In this document: piece by piece, positions 16,985 through 29,113 of the stretch | How positions within the stretch are numbered: the stretch's first letter is position 1 | How the letters are laid out: each line of letters starts with the position of its first letter | From: DUQW01 sp050953805 | Lineage (GTDB): Bacteria > Bacillota_I > Bacilli_A > Acholeplasmatales > Acholeplasmataceae | Assembly: GCA_050953805.1 (NCBI GenBank) | Contig: JBMNNE010000002.1 | Coordinates: 310,001-374,000 of the forward strand | Length of the DNA stretch: 64,000 nt | Reading direction: 5' to 3' | Notes under the pieces: generated by a model | What the model saw: the letters and a program-made list of their open reading frames with translations, nothing else | Told to the model about the DNA's origin: nothing | Database searches by the model: none | Made by a program: the position numbers and the translations under genes

Positions 16985-18940
16985 ATGTATAATCATAAAG
17001 ATGGCGTTAATGCAGTTAGATTTTTAGGAGTAGACGCAATTAACAAAGCTAATAGTGGACACCCAGGAATTGTTCTGGGAGCGGCCCCGATGGCATATTC
17101 TTTATTTGTTAACGAGTTAAAAGTTAACCCTAAAAATAGCAAATGGTTTGATCGCGACCGCTTTATTTTGTCAGCTGGTCACGGGTCAGCACTACTTTAT
17201 GCACTTAATCATTTATCTGGTTTTGATATTTCGCTTGATGATTTAAAAAGATTTAGACAATTTGGAAATACTCCTGGACACCCAGAATATGGATATACTG
17301 ATGGGGTTGAGACAACCTCTGGTCCACTTGGGCAAGGTATTTCCAATGCAGTTGGTATGGCTATTGCTGAAAGCCATCTAGCAGCTAGATTTAATAAACC
17401 TAACTTTGATATCGTTAATCACTACACTTATGTCATATGTGGTGATGGTGACTTGCAAGAGGGAGTAGCGTTAGAAGCTTGTAGTTTAGCTGGACATTTA
17501 GGATTAAATAAACTAATTGTATTATTTGATTCTAATGATATTCAATTAGATGGACCAACCAGTATGGCAACAAGTGATGATATTGCTAAAAAATTTGAAT
17601 CAATGAATTGGCATTATCAATTAGTAAAAGACGGTAATGATTTAGAGGCAATTCATCGTGCTATTTTAAATGCGAAGACTAATTTTGATAAACCATCTTT
17701 AATTGAAATTAAAACTGTAATTGGTTATGGTGTTTCTTACGAAGGAACTAGCAAAACTCACGGTTCTCCTATTGGAGAAGCCGAAAGAGCCCATGCTGCT
17801 GAAAAATTAGGTTGGGAATATGCTCCTTTTGAAGTACCAAGTGATGTTTATAAAATATTTGAAACAACAGTTTTAAGTCGTGGGCAAATTTTAAATCAAG
17901 CTCATAACCAAATGTTAAATGAATATCAAAAAGAATATCCAAATGAATATAAACAATTAATGGAATTTTTAAATGGTGAAGTCAAATTAAATTATGTTGA
18001 ATATCAAAAATTAATTACTAAACCAAAAGATGCCACAAGAAATGTTAGCGGAATTGTTTTAAATCAATTATCAAAAGAATATCAAAATATTATTGGCGGA
18101 TCAGCTGATTTAACTGGATCAACAAAAGCTAAAGGAGCTGATGGAGATTTTACAAAAGATAACCGATTAGGAAGAAATATCAATTACGGGGTTAGAGAAC
18201 ATGCAATGGCTGCTGTTAATAATGGAATTGCCTTACACGGTGGATTAAAAGTGTTTGCTGGAGCATTCTTTGTCTTCAGTGACTATTGTAAGCCATCAAT
18301 TAGATTAAGTGCTTTGATGGGGTTACCTGTGGTGTATGTTTTTTCTCACGATACAGTTGCAGTTGGAGAAGATGGTCCAACTCATCAACCAATCGAGCAA
18401 TTAGTTGGATTAAGAGCGATTCCTAATTTAAATGTATTAAGACCAGCAGATGCAAATGAAACGATTGCAAGTTGGAAAATAGCGATTGAATCTAAAGATG
18501 TTCCAACGGTTTTAATTTTAACTAGACAAAATGTAACTAATTTAGAACATTCAACACTTGAAGGTGTAAAAAAAGGTGCATATATAGTTTCACCAGAAAA
18601 GAATCGATTAGACGGTATTTTACTAGCAGCAGGTAGTGAAGTTGAACTTGCGGTTAACGCACAAACTTTATTACTTGAAAAAGATGTTGATGTTAGAGTT
18701 GTTAGTATGCCAAGTCATTATCTATTTGATAAGCAAACTCAAACGTATAAAGAATCGGTTCTTCCGAAAGTACCAACATTAGCGGTTGAAGCCGGAAGTA
18801 AGATGAGTTGGTATCAATTTACGCCACATGTATTTGGAATTGATTCATTTGGGGTTAGTGCTCCAGGAGATGCTGCAATGAAACATTTCAAATTTGTCCC
18901 AGAAGAAGTGGCAAAAAAATTTATCAAAATATTAAAATAA
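16985..18940 (+). CDS. tkt: Transketolase
   Basis: Thiamine-diphosphate enzyme of the pentose phosphate pathway moving two-carbon units between ketose and aldose phosphates. Domain order is normal: N-terminal ThDP domain with NSGHPGIVLG, GPLGQGISNAVGMA and the ThDP motif GDGDLQEG followed by SNDIQLDG; central Pyr domain with YGVREHAMAA and GEDGPTHQPIEQL; C-terminal regulatory domain with GSEVELA. 651 aa is typical. Start follows AAGGAGAA. It is joined upstream to the Rho_N membrane protein and downstream (14 nt) to mnmG. Confidence 0.97.
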   Translation: MYNHKDGVNAVRFLGVDAINKANSGHPGIVLGAAPMAYSLFVNELKVNPKNSKWFDRDRFILSAGHGSALLYALNHLSGFDISLDDLKRFRQFGNTPGHPEYGYTDGVETTSGPLGQGISNAVGMAIAESHLAARFNKPNFDIVNHYTYVICGDGDLQEGVALEACSLAGHLGLNKLIVLFDSNDIQLDGPTSMATSDDIAKKFESMNWHYQLVKDGNDLEAIHRAILNAKTNFDKPSLIEIKTVIGYGVSYEGTSKTHGSPIGEAERAHAAEKLGWEYAPFEVPSDVYKIFETTVLSRGQILNQAHNQMLNEYQKEYPNEYKQLMEFLNGEVKLNYVEYQKLITKPKDATRNVSGIVLNQLSKEYQNIIGGSADLTGSTKAKGADGDFTKDNRLGRNINYGVREHAMAAVNNGIALHGGLKVFAGAFFVFSDYCKPSIRLSALMGLPVVYVFSHDTVAVGEDGPTHQPIEQLVGLRAIPNLNVLRPADANETIASWKIAIESKDVPTVLILTRQNVTNLEHSTLEGVKKGAYIVSPEKNRLDGILLAAGSEVELAVNAQTLLLEKDVDVRVVSMPSHYLFDKQTQTYKESVLPKVPTLAVEAGSKMSWYQFTPHVFGIDSFGVSAPGDAAMKHFKFVPEEVAKKFIKILK

Positions 18941-18954
18941 AAAAGGAAAAATAA

Positions 18955-20826
18955 ATGTTTGACGGTATCATAATTGGTGGAGGCCACGCCGGAGTAGAGG
19001 CGGCTTTAGCTATGGCTCGAATTGGAAAGAATACTTTACTTATTACAAGCGACTTAGATCAAGTCGCTACTTTGCCATGCAATCCATCAATTGGTGGTCC
19101 AGCTAAAGGGGTATTAGTTAGAGAAATTGATGCACTAGGCGGTCAAATGGCTAAAACAACAGATGCTACTTTAATTCAAATTAAACTGTTAAATTATTCT
19201 AAAGGACCAGCAGTTAGAGCTTTAAGAGCTCAATTAGATAAAGATGAATATCCAAAATTTACTAAAGAAGCGTTGTTAAATACACCCAATTTAACCATTA
19301 TCGAAAAAAGTGCAATTGAATTAATTATTAGTAATAATGTTTGTGAGGGAGTAATTTTAGAAGACAATACTAAAATTTACGGAAAAAAAACAATACTTAC
19401 CACAGGGACATATTTAAATAGTGAAATATTAATTGGTGATGAAAGAGTTAATGTTGGGCCGTCAGGCGCAAAAACAACTAAAACAATTAGTCAGCAATTA
19501 TTTGATCTAGGATTTGAACTGACTAGGCTAAAAACTGGCACACCACCAAGGCTTGATGGCACGACTATTGATTATTCAAATATGGTCTTGCAGCCAGGTG
19601 ATGAAGAATTTTTATCATTTAGTTTTTATCCAGAAGCAGATGAATTAAGACCACAAGTCGATTGTTACTTAACTCATACTAATTTAAAGACTCATCAAAT
19701 AATTAATAACAATCTTGATCGTTCTCCAATGTATACGCGCGATGAAGTTGGGGTTGGTCCGAGATACTGTCCATCAATCGAAGATAAAGTCGTTAGATTC
19801 AGTGATAAAGGGCGTCATCAAGTCTTTATCGAGCCTGAAACATTAGGCGGAATTAGTACCTATGTTCAAGGGTTATCAACTAGTTTGCCACGAGATGTTC
19901 AACGAAAGATTGTTTCAAGTGTTCCTGGATTAGAAAATGCTAAAATAATCAAATATGGATATGCTATTGAATATGATGGTATTAATCCATTAGAACTATA
20001 TCCAACACTTGAAACTAAAAGAATCAAAAATTTATATACTGCTGGACAAATTAATGGAACTAGCGGTTATGAAGAGGCTGCAGCTCAAGGATTAATGGCT
20101 GGCATTAATGCCTCATTAAAAATTGATGGAAAAGATCCTTTTATCTTAAAAAGGAGCGAAGCTTATATTGGAGTTTTAATTGATGATTTAGTCACAAAAG
20201 GAACTAAAGAACCTTATAGATTGTTAACTTCAAGAGCAGAACATCGCTTACTTTTAAGAAGCGATAATGCTGATTTAAGATTAAGCGAATATGGGTATAT
20301 GGTTGGATTATTAAAAGACAAAGAATATAAGAAATTTTCATTGAAAAAACAAAATATTGATGAATTAATGAATTATTTAAAAGAAACTAGAGTTACTCCC
20401 AGTACGGAAGTTAATGGAATGTTATTAAATGATTATTTAAAAGGATTTAATTCATCTCCGCTACAAGAAGGAATTTCTTTAATGGATTTAGGAAAACGAC
20501 CAGAAATTAATGTTGAAGAACTTACTCCATTTATCGAAAAACAATATGACCGAGAAGTTTTTGAACAAGTATTACTCCAAATTAAATATTCTGGGTATAT
20601 CGAAAAAGCATATAAAGAAGTTGATAAGTTGATTCGCTTAGAAGATAAAAAAATTCCAAGTAATATTGATTATCATAGTATTCCAAATATAAGTTATGAA
20701 GCTAAAGACAAATTAATTAAAGTTTCCCCATTAACTATTGGGCAAGCATCAAGAATCATCGGTGTTAACCCATCGGATATTCAAATTTTAACGATATATT
20801 TGGAAACATTAGGAAGAAAATCATGA
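18955..20826 (+). CDS. mnmG: tRNA uridine-5-carboxymethylaminomethyl modification enzyme MnmG
   Basis: With MnmE, adds the 5-carboxymethylaminomethyl group to U34 of several tRNAs. FAD-binding GGGHAGVEAALAMARIG at residues 7-23; CNPSIGGPAKG; GPRYCPSIEDKVVRF with its conserved Cys; and GYEEAAAQGLMAGINA are all present. 623 aa, full length. RBS AAAAGGA. It overlaps rsmG by four bases (ATGA), the classic gidA-gidB arrangement; mnmE is not in the window. Confidence 0.97.
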   Translation: MFDGIIIGGGHAGVEAALAMARIGKNTLLITSDLDQVATLPCNPSIGGPAKGVLVREIDALGGQMAKTTDATLIQIKLLNYSKGPAVRALRAQLDKDEYPKFTKEALLNTPNLTIIEKSAIELIISNNVCEGVILEDNTKIYGKKTILTTGTYLNSEILIGDERVNVGPSGAKTTKTISQQLFDLGFELTRLKTGTPPRLDGTTIDYSNMVLQPGDEEFLSFSFYPEADELRPQVDCYLTHTNLKTHQIINNNLDRSPMYTRDEVGVGPRYCPSIEDKVVRFSDKGRHQVFIEPETLGGISTYVQGLSTSLPRDVQRKIVSSVPGLENAKIIKYGYAIEYDGINPLELYPTLETKRIKNLYTAGQINGTSGYEEAAAQGLMAGINASLKIDGKDPFILKRSEAYIGVLIDDLVTKGTKEPYRLLTSRAEHRLLLRSDNADLRLSEYGYMVGLLKDKEYKKFSLKKQNIDELMNYLKETRVTPSTEVNGMLLNDYLKGFNSSPLQEGISLMDLGKRPEINVEELTPFIEKQYDREVFEQVLLQIKYSGYIEKAYKEVDKLIRLEDKKIPSNIDYHSIPNISYEAKDKLIKVSPLTIGQASRIIGVNPSDIQILTIYLETLGRKS

Positions 20827-21458
20827 ATTTCAAAGAACTAGTTTTTAAATATACTAACTATGAGTTAACAGACGATCAAATTGATCAATTTGAAATATAT
20901 TACAATTTTTTAGTTGAGTATAATAAAAAAGTTAATCTAACAAGAATTACCGAAAAAACTGATGTTTATCTTAAACATTTTCTTGATTCAATTTTACCAA
21001 TCAAACAACTTGATTTTACCAAAATTAACACAGTAATTGATATGGGATCTGGAGCAGGGTTTCCCAGAATACCACTTAAAATACTATATCCACATTTGGA
21101 AATAGTATTGGTGGATGCTAGAAAGAAAAAACTTGTCTTTTTAGATGCATTAATTGAAAAATTAAAGTTATCAAATATAAAAACAATGCATGAAAGACTT
21201 GAAAAAATCGCATTAAAAAATCATTTTGACTTAGCAACCGCAAGAGCTCTTAGTAGTATGGAAGATATTATTAAATATGCTTGTCCCTTAATTAAATCAG
21301 GTGGTTATATTTTAAGTTACAAATCACTAAAATATAAAGAAGAATTAAACGAGATCTCATCCACTTCAAAAAACAAAATTAAGTTAATAAATATCTCTGA
21401 TTATTATTTACCAAACGATAGTGGGACTAGGTATAATATACTGATTAAGAAGATATAA
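20823..21458 (+). CDS. rsmG: 16S rRNA (guanine-527-N7)-methyltransferase
   Basis: SAM-dependent methyltransferase acting on G527 of 16S rRNA in the small subunit. An N-terminal helical section (YYNFLVEYNKKVNLTRI) precedes the SAM-binding DMGSGAGFPRIPLKI motif; VDARKKKLVFLDAL and TARALSSM follow. 211 aa, slightly short but complete. Translationally coupled to mnmG through a 4-nt overlap. Confidence 0.95.
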   Translation: MNFKELVFKYTNYELTDDQIDQFEIYYNFLVEYNKKVNLTRITEKTDVYLKHFLDSILPIKQLDFTKINTVIDMGSGAGFPRIPLKILYPHLEIVLVDARKKKLVFLDALIEKLKLSNIKTMHERLEKIALKNHFDLATARALSSMEDIIKYACPLIKSGGYILSYKSLKYKEELNEISSTSKNKIKLINISDYYLPNDSGTRYNILIKKI

Positions 21459-21509
21459 TTAACAATACATATATTTATACGCGTACGCGCGCATTATAGA
21501 GGTAATAAT

Positions 21510-21547
21510 AGCAATAATTGGATTAATAATTATTCTAGTTGCTTTTT
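21510..21547 (+). terminator. Terminator after rsmG
   Basis: AGCAATAATT pairs with AATTATT...TTGCT (with a small bulge) and is followed by TTTTT. Immediately upstream at 21478-21492 is a CG-rich alternating stretch (ACGCGTACGCGCGC) that stands out in this AT-rich region. Confidence 0.6.
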
Positions 21548-21589
21548 AAATATGAATATTATAAAATAATTAAAGACACGACTTTTAGC

Positions 21590-21674
21590 GGAGGGGTAGC
21601 GAAGTGGCTAAACGCGGCAGACTGTAAATCTGTTCCCTCAGGGTTCGGCAGTTCGAATCTGCCCCCCTCCACCA
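21590..21674 (+). tRNA. tRNA-Tyr (GTA)
   Basis: Cloverleaf with acceptor GGAGGGG/CCCCTCC, anticodon GTA, long class II variable arm and encoded ACCA end. Lies about 30 nt ahead of the rRNA promoter. Confidence 0.95.
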
Positions 21675-21702
21675 TTTATTTATTAATAAATAATTAAATA
21701 AA

Positions 21703-21731
21703 TTGACAAGTTAATTAGTAAGTGATAGAAT
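21703..21731 (+). promoter_or_regulatory. rRNA operon promoter
   Basis: TTGACA, 17-bp spacer, TAGAAT with TGA ahead of the -10. Downstream, GGTCTTTGAAAACTGAAT at 21765 resembles the boxA antitermination signal. Confidence 0.85.
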
Positions 21732-21772
21732 AAATGAGTGTCTAAAAAAGACGATATAATATTTGGTCTTTG

Positions 21773-21793
21773 AAAACTGAATAATGATAAGAA
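21773..21793 (+). other. 16S rRNA processing stem, 5' arm
   Basis: The leader stretch is the reverse complement, with one base skipped, of the stretch at 23408-23427 after the 16S gene. The two arms would form the RNase III stem that frees pre-16S rRNA. Confidence 0.8.
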
Positions 21794-21850
21794 TAAAACA
21801 ACCAATTTTTTTGAAAAAAGAAAAAAAGAGCTAAAGCTCAAACAATACAT

Positions 21851-23373
<1,523 letters not shown>

Positions 23374-23407
23374 TAAGGAGAAAGGCATAATAAAGCAAAA
23401 CTTCATT

Positions 23408-23427
23408 TTCTTATCATATTCAGTTTT
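23408..23427 (+). other. 16S rRNA processing stem, 3' arm
   Basis: Partner of the arm at 21773-21793; see that entry. Confidence 0.8.
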
Positions 23428-23449
23428 GAAGGACCAAATATGGAAATGT

Positions 23450-23528
<79 letters not shown>

Positions 23529-23537
23529 TATATTTTT

Positions 23538-23613
23538 GGGGACTTAGCTCAGCTGGGAGAGCGCCTGTTTTGCACGCAGGAGGTCAGGGGTTCGATCCCC
23601 CTAGTCTCCACCA
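23538..23613 (+). tRNA. tRNA-Ala (TGC), spacer
   Basis: Acceptor GGGGACT/AGTCTCC, anticodon TGC, encoded CCA. Nine bases after tRNA-Ile. Confidence 0.95.
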
Positions 23614-23638
23614 ATAATATTTTAAGATCTTTGAAAAG

Positions 23639-23658
23639 TAGATAAATTCTGTCAAAAC
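23639..23658 (+). other. 23S rRNA processing stem, 5' arm
   Basis: TAGATAAATTC and GTCAAAAC pair with GAATTTATCTA (26553-26563) and GTTTTGAC (26541-26548) after the 23S gene, giving the RNase III stem for pre-23S. A boxA-like GATCTTTGAAAAG precedes it at 23626. Confidence 0.8.
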
Positions 23659-23675
23659 AAACAAAAAAAATAAAA

Positions 23676-26521
<2,846 letters not shown>

Positions 26522-26575
26522 TATAAAATATTTTATTTGGGTTTTGACTTAAGAATTTATCTAGTTTTGAAAGAA

Positions 26576-26684
26576 TCTGGTGACGATAGCGAAGTGGACA
26601 CACCTGTACCCATCTCGAACACAGCAGTTAAGCACTTCATCGCCGACGATAGTCCTAAGGGGCAAAAATAGGAAGTTGCCAGTT
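26576..26684 (+). rRNA. rrf: 5S ribosomal RNA
   Basis: About 109 nt. Terminal helix CTGGTGAC pairs with GTTGCCAG; internal GATAGCGAAGTGGACACACC, CGAACACAGCAGTTAAGC and the loop E region are typical of low-GC Gram-positive 5S RNA. Confidence 0.95.
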
Positions 26685-26695
26685 TCTTAAAATTT

Positions 26696-26771
26696 GGAGA
26701 ATTAGCTCAGTTGGGAGAGCACCTGCCTTACAAGCAGGGGGTCGGCGGTTCAAGCCCGTCATTCTCCACCA
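26696..26771 (+). tRNA. tRNA-Val (TAC)
   Basis: Acceptor GGAGAAT/ATTCTCC, anticodon TAC, encoded CCA. Last gene of the rRNA operon, ahead of its terminator. Confidence 0.95.
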
Positions 26772-26782
26772 TTAATAAAAAA

Positions 26783-26810
26783 TGACACATAATTTAGTGT
26801 CTCTTTTTTT
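26783..26810 (+). terminator. rRNA operon terminator
   Basis: GACAC-ATAATTTA-GTGTC followed by TCTTTTTTT. Confidence 0.85.
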
Positions 26811-26854
26811 CAAAAGTATGGATGAATACGCGAGTTCATTTATATTAGATATAA

Positions 26855-26872
26855 GGGCTTTGAAAAGCAATT
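26855..26872 (+). promoter_or_regulatory. Isolated boxA-like element
   Basis: GGGCTTTGAAAAGC repeats the core CTTTGAAAA seen in the 16S and 23S leaders (21765, 23626), yet lies between the rrn terminator and the tRNA cluster promoter. It may be a relic of an rRNA leader or a small dyad (GCTTT/AAAGC). Confidence 0.35.
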
Positions 26873-26918
26873 AAATACTTATTCGAAAAAACCTTGATTT
26901 TAATCAATATCTAAAAGA

Positions 26919-26947
26919 TTGAATAACTTTAGTTATTGTGTTAAAAT
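26919..26947 (+). promoter_or_regulatory. tRNA cluster promoter
   Basis: TTGAAT, 17-bp spacer, TAAAAT with TGT ahead of the -10; the first tRNA starts 11 nt after the -10. Confidence 0.8.
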
Positions 26948-26957
26948 ATATTCGCGC

Positions 26958-27033
<76 letters not shown>

Positions 27034-27036
27034 GCT

Positions 27037-27112
27037 GTCCCGTTAGCTCAGTCGGTAGAGCACTTGGCTTTTAACCAAGGTGTCGAAAGTTCGATTCTTT
27101 CACGGGATACCA
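27037..27112 (+). tRNA. tRNA-Lys (TTT)
   Basis: Acceptor GTCCCGT/ACGGGAT (first pair G-U), anticodon TTT, encoded CCA. Confidence 0.93.
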
Positions 27113-27115
27113 TTC

Positions 27116-27203
27116 GCTCGGGTGGCGAAATAGGTAGACGCGTGGGACTTAAAATCCCATGGACTAAACATCCGTGCCGGTTCAAATCCGGCCCCGAGTA
27201 CCA
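27116..27203 (+). tRNA. tRNA-Leu (TAA)
   Basis: Class II tRNA with long variable arm, acceptor GCTCGGG/CCCGAGT (first pair G-U), anticodon TAA, encoded CCA. Confidence 0.93.
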
Positions 27204-27221
27204 CTAAAATATAACATTATG

Positions 27222-27230
27222 TGTTATAAT
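27222..27230 (+). promoter_or_regulatory. Possible internal promoter in the tRNA cluster
   Basis: TGTTATAAT is an extended -10 in the widest early gap of the cluster (27204-27261); no clear -35. Confidence 0.4.
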
Positions 27231-27261
27231 AAAATTGCGGGCTTAATAAAGTAGCAAAAAA

Positions 27262-27338
27262 GGCGGCGTAGCTCAGTTGGCTAGAGCGTGCGGTTCATAC
27301 CCGCAAGGTCGTGGGTTCAACCCCCTCCGCCGCTACCA
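27262..27338 (+). tRNA. tRNA-Met (CAT), probably elongator
   Basis: Acceptor GGCGGCG/CGCCGCT, anticodon CAT in loop TTCATAC, encoded CCA. The body resembles Gram-positive elongator tRNA-Met; tRNA-Ile2 cannot be excluded without a TilS-determinant comparison. Confidence 0.75.
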
Positions 27339-27342
27339 AATT

Positions 27343-27419
27343 GGACCCGTAGCTCAGTTGGTCAGAGCTACCGGCTCATAACCGGTTGGTCGTAGGTTCG
27401 AGTCCTACCGGGTCCACCA
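27343..27419 (+). tRNA. tRNA with CAT anticodon, probably tRNA-Ile2
   Basis: Acceptor GGACCCG/CGGGTCC, anticodon CAT in loop CTCATAA, encoded CCA. The C-rich acceptor stem and body resemble Gram-positive tRNA-Ile2, whose C34 becomes lysidine; elongator Met is the alternative. Confidence 0.7.
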
Positions 27420-27449
27420 CCAACTATGCTAAAACTTAATAATTTTTAC

Positions 27450-27540
27450 GGAGGAATACCCAAGTCTGGCTGAAGGGGTCGGTCTTGAAAACCGAAAGGC
27501 GTGAGAGCGCGCGTGGGTTCAAATCCTACTTCCTCCGCCA
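27450..27540 (+). tRNA. tRNA-Ser (TGA)
   Basis: Class II tRNA, acceptor GGAGGAA/TTCCTCC with discriminator G, anticodon TGA, long variable arm, encoded CCA. Confidence 0.95.
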
Positions 27541-27552
27541 CTTAATTTATAC

Positions 27553-27629
27553 CGCGGGGTGGAGCAGTCTGGTAGCTCATCGGGCTCATAACCCGAAGGT
27601 CGAAGGTTCAAATCCCTCCCCCGCAACCA
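27553..27629 (+). tRNA. Initiator tRNA-fMet (CAT)
   Basis: C1-A72 mismatch (CGCGGGG against CCCCGCA), anticodon CAT and the GGG/CCC pairs in the anticodon stem are initiator hallmarks; encoded CCA. Confidence 0.95.
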
Positions 27630-27636
27630 AATAAAT

Positions 27637-27712
27637 GGTCTCGTGGTGTAGTGGTCAACATGCCTGCCTGTCACGCAGGAGATCGCGGGTTCAAGTCCCG
27701 TCGAGACCGCCA
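27637..27712 (+). tRNA. tRNA-Asp (GTC)
   Basis: Acceptor GGTCTCG/CGAGACC with discriminator G, anticodon GTC, encoded CCA. Confidence 0.95.
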
Positions 27713-27718
27713 TTTGTT

Positions 27719-27794
<76 letters not shown>

Positions 27795-27827
27795 CTGGGA
27801 ACTTTCTTAATTAATTTATAATATGAT

Positions 27828-27850
27828 AAAAGGGTTAGTCCCTTTTTTTT
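27828..27850 (+). terminator. tRNA cluster terminator
   Basis: AAAAGGG-TTAGT-CCCTTTT followed by more T; short stem but a long T run. Confidence 0.7.
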
Positions 27851-27925
27851 AATTTTATAAATAATAAAATTAAATTTGTTAGTTATGTGATAAAATTATA
27901 GTAGGTTATAAGAAGGTGATTAAAT

Positions 27926-28864
27926 ATGAAATATTATTTTGGTGTTGATGTTGGCGGAACCGAAATTAAATTTGGTTTTTTTGATGGTACAAAAAGATTG
28001 CTGGACACTTTAAAAATTAAAACTCCAACCGAAAATGTTAGACAAGAGTTAGTTGATTTGTTATATGAAAATATTACCAAAAGACTTGCCGAACAAGAAG
28101 CCGATATTAATTCATTATATGGTATTGGAATTGCAATTCCGGGACCAGTAATTAACGGAGTTATTAATTTTTGTGCGAATTTAAATGTTGGTTATGATTT
28201 TGATATTGCTAAAGCGGTAATTGAAAAATTTGGGAAACCGGATTTAAAAGTAGTAGTTGGAAATGATGCTAACTTAGCAGCTTATGGTGAATATAAAGTT
28301 TTGGGGCGTTCTAATATTTCAAATTTAGTTTTTATTACACTAGGTACTGGTGTTGGTGGTGGAGTTATCGTTAATGGTAAATTAGCTACCGGATTTACTG
28401 GTGCCGCTGGTGAAATTGGACATATTCCATATGATATTAAAAATAATCGCACATGTGGGTGTGGCGGTTATGGCTGTGTGGAAACCGTTGCTGGCACTGC
28501 AGGAATGATCCAAACAGCTAATGACTTAATGAAAAAAGAAAGTAGTATTATGAAAGATAAAACCTTAACACCAAAAGTCATCTTTGATAGTGCTAAAGAG
28601 GGAGATTTAGTTGCCTTAAAGGTGGTTGATACAGTTTCTGAAGCAATCGGGCATATGGCAGCAATCATTTCAACAGTAGTTGATCCTGAATTATATATTA
28701 TTGGTGGTGGAGTATCACAATCCGGACAATTCTTAATTAGTAAAATTAATTATCATTTTCAAAAATTAGCTAGATTTCAAACTGGTAAAGCTAAATTTGA
28801 ATTAGCTAGATTAGGAAATGACGCCGGATTCTATGGAGCTTTCTATTTATTGCTTGAAGATTAA
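27926..28864 (+). CDS. glcK: ROK-family glucokinase
   Basis: Sugar kinase of 312 aa, most likely phosphorylating glucose with ATP. N-terminal phosphate loop VDVGGTEIKFGFF, the GNDANLAAYGEY catalytic Asp motif, the ATP-binding TLGTGVGGGVI segment, the substrate EIGH motif and the zinc-binding CGCGGYGCVE of ROK proteins are complete. No DNA-binding domain, so a kinase rather than a ROK repressor. RBS AGAAGGTGA. It stands alone between the tRNA terminator and the RNA/DUF2828 locus. Glucose freed by the GH3 enzymes could be one source of substrate, but this is inference. Confidence 0.92.
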   Translation: MKYYFGVDVGGTEIKFGFFDGTKRLLDTLKIKTPTENVRQELVDLLYENITKRLAEQEADINSLYGIGIAIPGPVINGVINFCANLNVGYDFDIAKAVIEKFGKPDLKVVVGNDANLAAYGEYKVLGRSNISNLVFITLGTGVGGGVIVNGKLATGFTGAAGEIGHIPYDIKNNRTCGCGGYGCVETVAGTAGMIQTANDLMKKESSIMKDKTLTPKVIFDSAKEGDLVALKVVDTVSEAIGHMAAIISTVVDPELYIIGGGVSQSGQFLISKINYHFQKLARFQTGKAKFELARLGNDAGFYGAFYLLLED

Positions 28865-28876
28865 ACTAACGGTTTA

Positions 28877-28905
28877 TTTACAAGATAAAAATCCAGATAT
28901 ATAAT
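28877..28905 (+). promoter_or_regulatory. Promoter of the RNA/DUF2828 locus
   Basis: TTTACA, 17-bp spacer, TATAAT. Predicted transcription start near 28912, six bases before the first conserved stem and about 200 nt upstream of the DUF2828 start codon. Confidence 0.8.
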
Positions 28906-28911
28906 AGAAGT

Positions 28912-29090
28912 GAATTAAAGACACATACAGCAATTTAAGCTCATCAAAAAATTATTATTGTGTCTTGTCAAGATAGAAGAAGATGCATACAGCAACATAA
29001 AATCCATTAGATCAAACAATTTGGAATGCGCATTCATTATTGAGTAATTTATTTTTGCATCTTGTAGCGGGCCGTAAAGGCCCGCCTTCT
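28912..29090 (+). ncRNA. Candidate structured RNA with two tandem covarying hairpins
   Basis: Unit 1: AAGACACA (28918-28925) pairs with TGTGTCTT (28959-28966). Unit 2: AAGATGCA (28980-28987) pairs with TGCATCTT (29056-29063). The 5' arms differ at two bases and both changes are compensated in the 3' arms. Each 5' arm runs into the identical TACAGCAA, placed in the internal loop. A GC-only stem GCGGGCC-GTAAA-GGCCCGC (29067-29085) follows, with only CTTCT after it, so it is a poor terminator; the RNA may be released or may be the 5' UTR of the DUF2828 gene. Since that protein is TROVE-like, a Y-RNA-style partner is the leading idea. I see no canonical Y-RNA sequence. Confidence 0.7.
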
Positions 29091-29113
29091 AAAATAAATC
29101 TGGAGGTGGCTAC

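Noticed and set aside
21478..21492. CG-alternating tract as a replication or recombination signal
   Set aside because: Short, unique in the window and with no associated gene; only noted as compositionally odd.
29010..29035. GAATGCGCATTC palindrome inside unit 2 as an operator
   Set aside because: It lies in the transcribed loop of the second hairpin and has no second copy near the promoter; too little to call a binding site.
28918..29063. Repeated AAGANNCATACAGCAA read as a minimal CRISPR-like array
   Set aside because: Only two copies, unequal spacing, and each copy is paired to its own downstream arm; the hairpin explanation fits better and no cas gene is present.
28912..29090. Canonical Y RNA
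   Set aside because: The expected Ro-binding helix sequence with its conserved bulge is not seen, so it is not called a Y RNA despite the TROVE-like neighbour.
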